This document shows positions 62,116 to 64,000 of a DNA stretch of 64,000 bases, piece after piece. Under the pieces are notes generated by a model. That model had not been told where the DNA came from, ran no database searches, and was given only the letters and a program-made list of their open reading frames with translations. Position 1 is the first letter of the stretch; each line of letters begins with the position of its first letter. A program made the translations under genes and the position numbers. Origin of the DNA: Rhododendron vialii (taxonomy: Eukaryota; Streptophyta; Magnoliopsida; Ericales; Ericaceae); contig NC_080558.1 in assembly GCF_030253575.1 (NCBI RefSeq), forward strand, positions 9,946,001 to 10,010,000, given 5' to 3'.

Positions 62116-62395
62116 TTTTTTTTTTTTTTTTGGTACACTGAAAATGAGGATATCGGAGATGATGCTTGAAACCACAACAAGCCTTGCAATCACAATTCTC
62201 AACCAAATCAACAACCCCAAATTGTCAAAGTTAGGTTTGTAAAGTTTGATTCGGTTTTTTTTTTTTCTTTTGGTACACTGGAAATGAGGATATCGGAGAT
62301 GATGCTTGAAACTACGACAAACCTTGCGATCACAATTCTCAACAAAATCAACAACCCCAAATTGTCAAAGTTCGGTTTGTGAAGTTTGATTCGGT
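62116..62395. repeat. Tandem duplication of a 140-base unit
   Basis: The marker 'tggtacactg' lies at 62131 and 62271, so the period is 140. Both units contain 'gaggatatcggagatgatgc' and 'caaccccaaattgtcaaag', with a few substitutions. Confidence 0.93.
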
Positions 62396-62610
62396 GTTTC
62401 TTGCACTTCGTTGACTATTTGGGATTGAGCTACTGGTAAAAAATTACGGAACAGTGCCCATATCGGAGGCTCGCGGGCAGCGTCTCCAGAATCTAGATAG
62501 GGGTATTCCGTTAATTGCTGATGTAGACCTTAAGTTATAAATACTTGAATTCTCTTCATCCACCATGTAGTGAAAATTGGTGTGAATTGTGAATGTACTC
62601 ATTTACACAA
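62396..62610. repeat. Diverged copy of flank segment C
   Basis: 'gggtattccgttaattgctg', 'agttataaatacttg' and 'agtgaaaattggtgtgaa' match 5890-6020. Together with segment D at 63178 this suggests that another kinase-locus flank lies here, without a kinase body. Confidence 0.65.
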
Positions 62611-63177
62611 TTAGGAACGACATAAAGATATTTGTCTTTTTTATCTGTATTATACTTGATTGTTCTTTTTGCATTGTGTGTATTGTGATTTTGCGGATTT
62701 CTCAAAAGTACAGACACCATCAATCAGATGTCACATAGCTGGTCGGAGGTGCATGCAAAAGCTAAACCAAACACCTTTTACATCACTAAATCTAACAAGG
62801 ATCGATGTCACTTATTTAACCAATTTGGTATATGCTAGAAATTCACTACCTGGTCATGCCAACTTATACTTAATTCTTGGTTAGAAAAAAAAATACTAAT
62901 AATCAAGCTCCGCCCAAACCTGCACGATACAAGCATCTTGACTTGGACTGCTTTTCTCTAATGGTGAAAACGTGCCTCAAACAAAAAAATAACCCAAAAA
63001 ATATTTGAGACAAAGTACCCACAGGCCACATCATGTGCACAAACATGCAACAACAAAAGTCTTCTTCAAATAACAATCACCAAAACAATACTCCCCTGTA
63101 TCTGCCTTCTAAAATCCCATGTGACAATTTGACTTTAAACTTCATACCCACCAAAAAAATCCTAAAAGGATTCATCG
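62611..63177. other. Non-coding interval
   Basis: No recognisable gene. Short frames here lack support. Confidence 0.5.
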
Positions 63178-63415
63178 GAACTCAAATACAAACTAATAAC
63201 GAGTCATTATTCAGTAGTTCGGAAGCACCACGTGAGCATCACATATTTATGTGGATTACATACACTTAGTCGTGGACCCTATGAGAATATGTGGTTGTGA
63301 CGGCGCTTCCGGACTACTGAATAATTTCACTCGAATAACAAGCCCTTCTTGCTTAATCTTTGCCAGCTTGGGTCCAGTCTGTTTTCAAAATTTCAAACTT
63401 GTTTGGTCTATTATA
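63178..63415. repeat. Duplicated segment D, copy 2
   Basis: It matches 53904-54150. The inner palindrome 'attcagtagttcggaagc' and 'gcttccggactactgaat' is better preserved here. Confidence 0.85.
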
Positions 63416-63823
63416 GCCAGTAAACCTAGCTGGCATATTGATAGTCCACGGGTCTACCAGTTTTATACAGACTGGAAACCAATCGAACATACCCAACCTT
63501 AAATGTATCCACAATTGCAGATTGCAAGAAAATTATGGACACAATCATAGAAAAAAACCAAAGAGTAACCAAGAACCCTCAAAAATAGGTATACCATTGT
63601 CAAAATGTCAATGAATTCGATACAATTGGTTAACTCTTTGTTCTTTTATTTGTTCATTTACGCTGTGCTAATTCTAACCCCTCAAAAGTAAACAACAAAA
63701 GATAATAAGAGTAGCATTACAAAAAGAATACATACATGATTTTCTGTCATCTCTTTTCCTTTCACACGGTTGCAGCACTGTCATCTCCTTTTTTTCAAAC
63801 CCATTTGATCTTTGATTTTTCGT

Positions 63824-64000
63824 CTATCGACAGTCGGTTGAATCAAACGAGTCTGCAAACCCGAAAGGTTTCGACGGGATGCTTGATTGTGTTTGGCTGT
63901 ATGAAGAATCACTAAACATTGATGAAGTGCCTTCATTTGCTTGCCATCTTTGAAGGGCCTGAGGAAGACTCATGTGGAAGTCAATACCGGAATCTTCTTC
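63824..64000 (-). CDS. 3' end of a gene entering from the right edge
   Basis: An open minus-strand frame runs from the window edge to a TAG at 63824-63826 and gives 58 residues. They include GIDFHMSLPQALQRWQANEG, a Ser-rich stretch and PFGFADSFDSTDCR at the end. GC content and codon use are higher than in the surrounding DNA, which supports a true last exon. It has no start within the window. I do not recognise the family; it could also be a spurious edge frame. Confidence 0.5.
   Translation of the reverse strand, partial: EEDSGIDFHMSLPQALQRWQANEGTSSMFSDSSYSQTQSSIPSKPFGFADSFDSTDCR

Overview
This is a window of plant nuclear DNA, most likely from a eudicot. It is AT-rich, has introns and MITEs of several superfamilies, and carries many long CT/GA microsatellites. 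The kinase sequences resemble CrRLK1L/FERONIA-type receptor kinases as seen in asterids. An Ericales-like source is only a guess.

The core of the window is a one-strand (minus) cluster of five related loci encoding tandem kinases: two kinase domains in one soluble polypeptide with no signal peptide and no membrane segment. Two copies are intact and intronless (1351-3732, 793 aa; 49267-51714, 815 aa). Two are pseudogenes (12808-14989 and 42622-44911) and one is a remnant (54316-54856). In the intact copies the first kinase keeps all catalytic motifs (VAIK, HRD, DFG) and the second is a pseudokinase with a ruined DFG motif. This kinase-pseudokinase plan is the one known from tandem kinase proteins that confer disease resistance in cereals; an immune role here is inference. 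The copies fall into two subfamilies. A is the intact pair, with a long N-terminus starting MSSL. B is the two pseudogenes, with a short N-terminus. Flanking DNA is duplicated with the genes, including two orphan upstream leaders (7.36-8.3 kb and 48.08-48.32 kb) that no longer have a kinase body.

Region by region: 0-16.7 kb holds intact gene 1, duplicated flanks with several MITEs, a solo LTR with a perfect 5-bp target duplication, a 2.1-kb LINE-like insertion, and pseudogene 2. 16.7-29 kb is gene-poor, with a 1.1-kb non-autonomous hAT element, nested Stowaway-type elements and long CT repeats. 29-33 kb holds a decayed copy of an endonuclease/exonuclease/phosphatase plus EF-hand gene (At1g02270-like), with plastid DNA pieces (rps15, ndhH) in its introns. 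34.56-41.79 kb is one hAT transposon with a perfect 8-bp target duplication and a broken transposase. A 2.1-kb LTR and a 546-bp MITE sit nested inside it, each with its own target duplication. 42.3-55 kb holds a CACTA-like end that truncates pseudogene 3, then pseudogene 3, duplicated flanks, a GA-repeat array, intact gene 4, a SINE and the kinase remnant. 56.2-58.0 kb is a complete two-exon beta-1,3-glucanase (GH17 plus X8). The rest is mostly non-coding. A gene enters from the right edge on the minus strand (63824-64000).

The kinase cluster is the only part where genes may act together. The glucanase acts in the cell wall and is probably only a neighbour.
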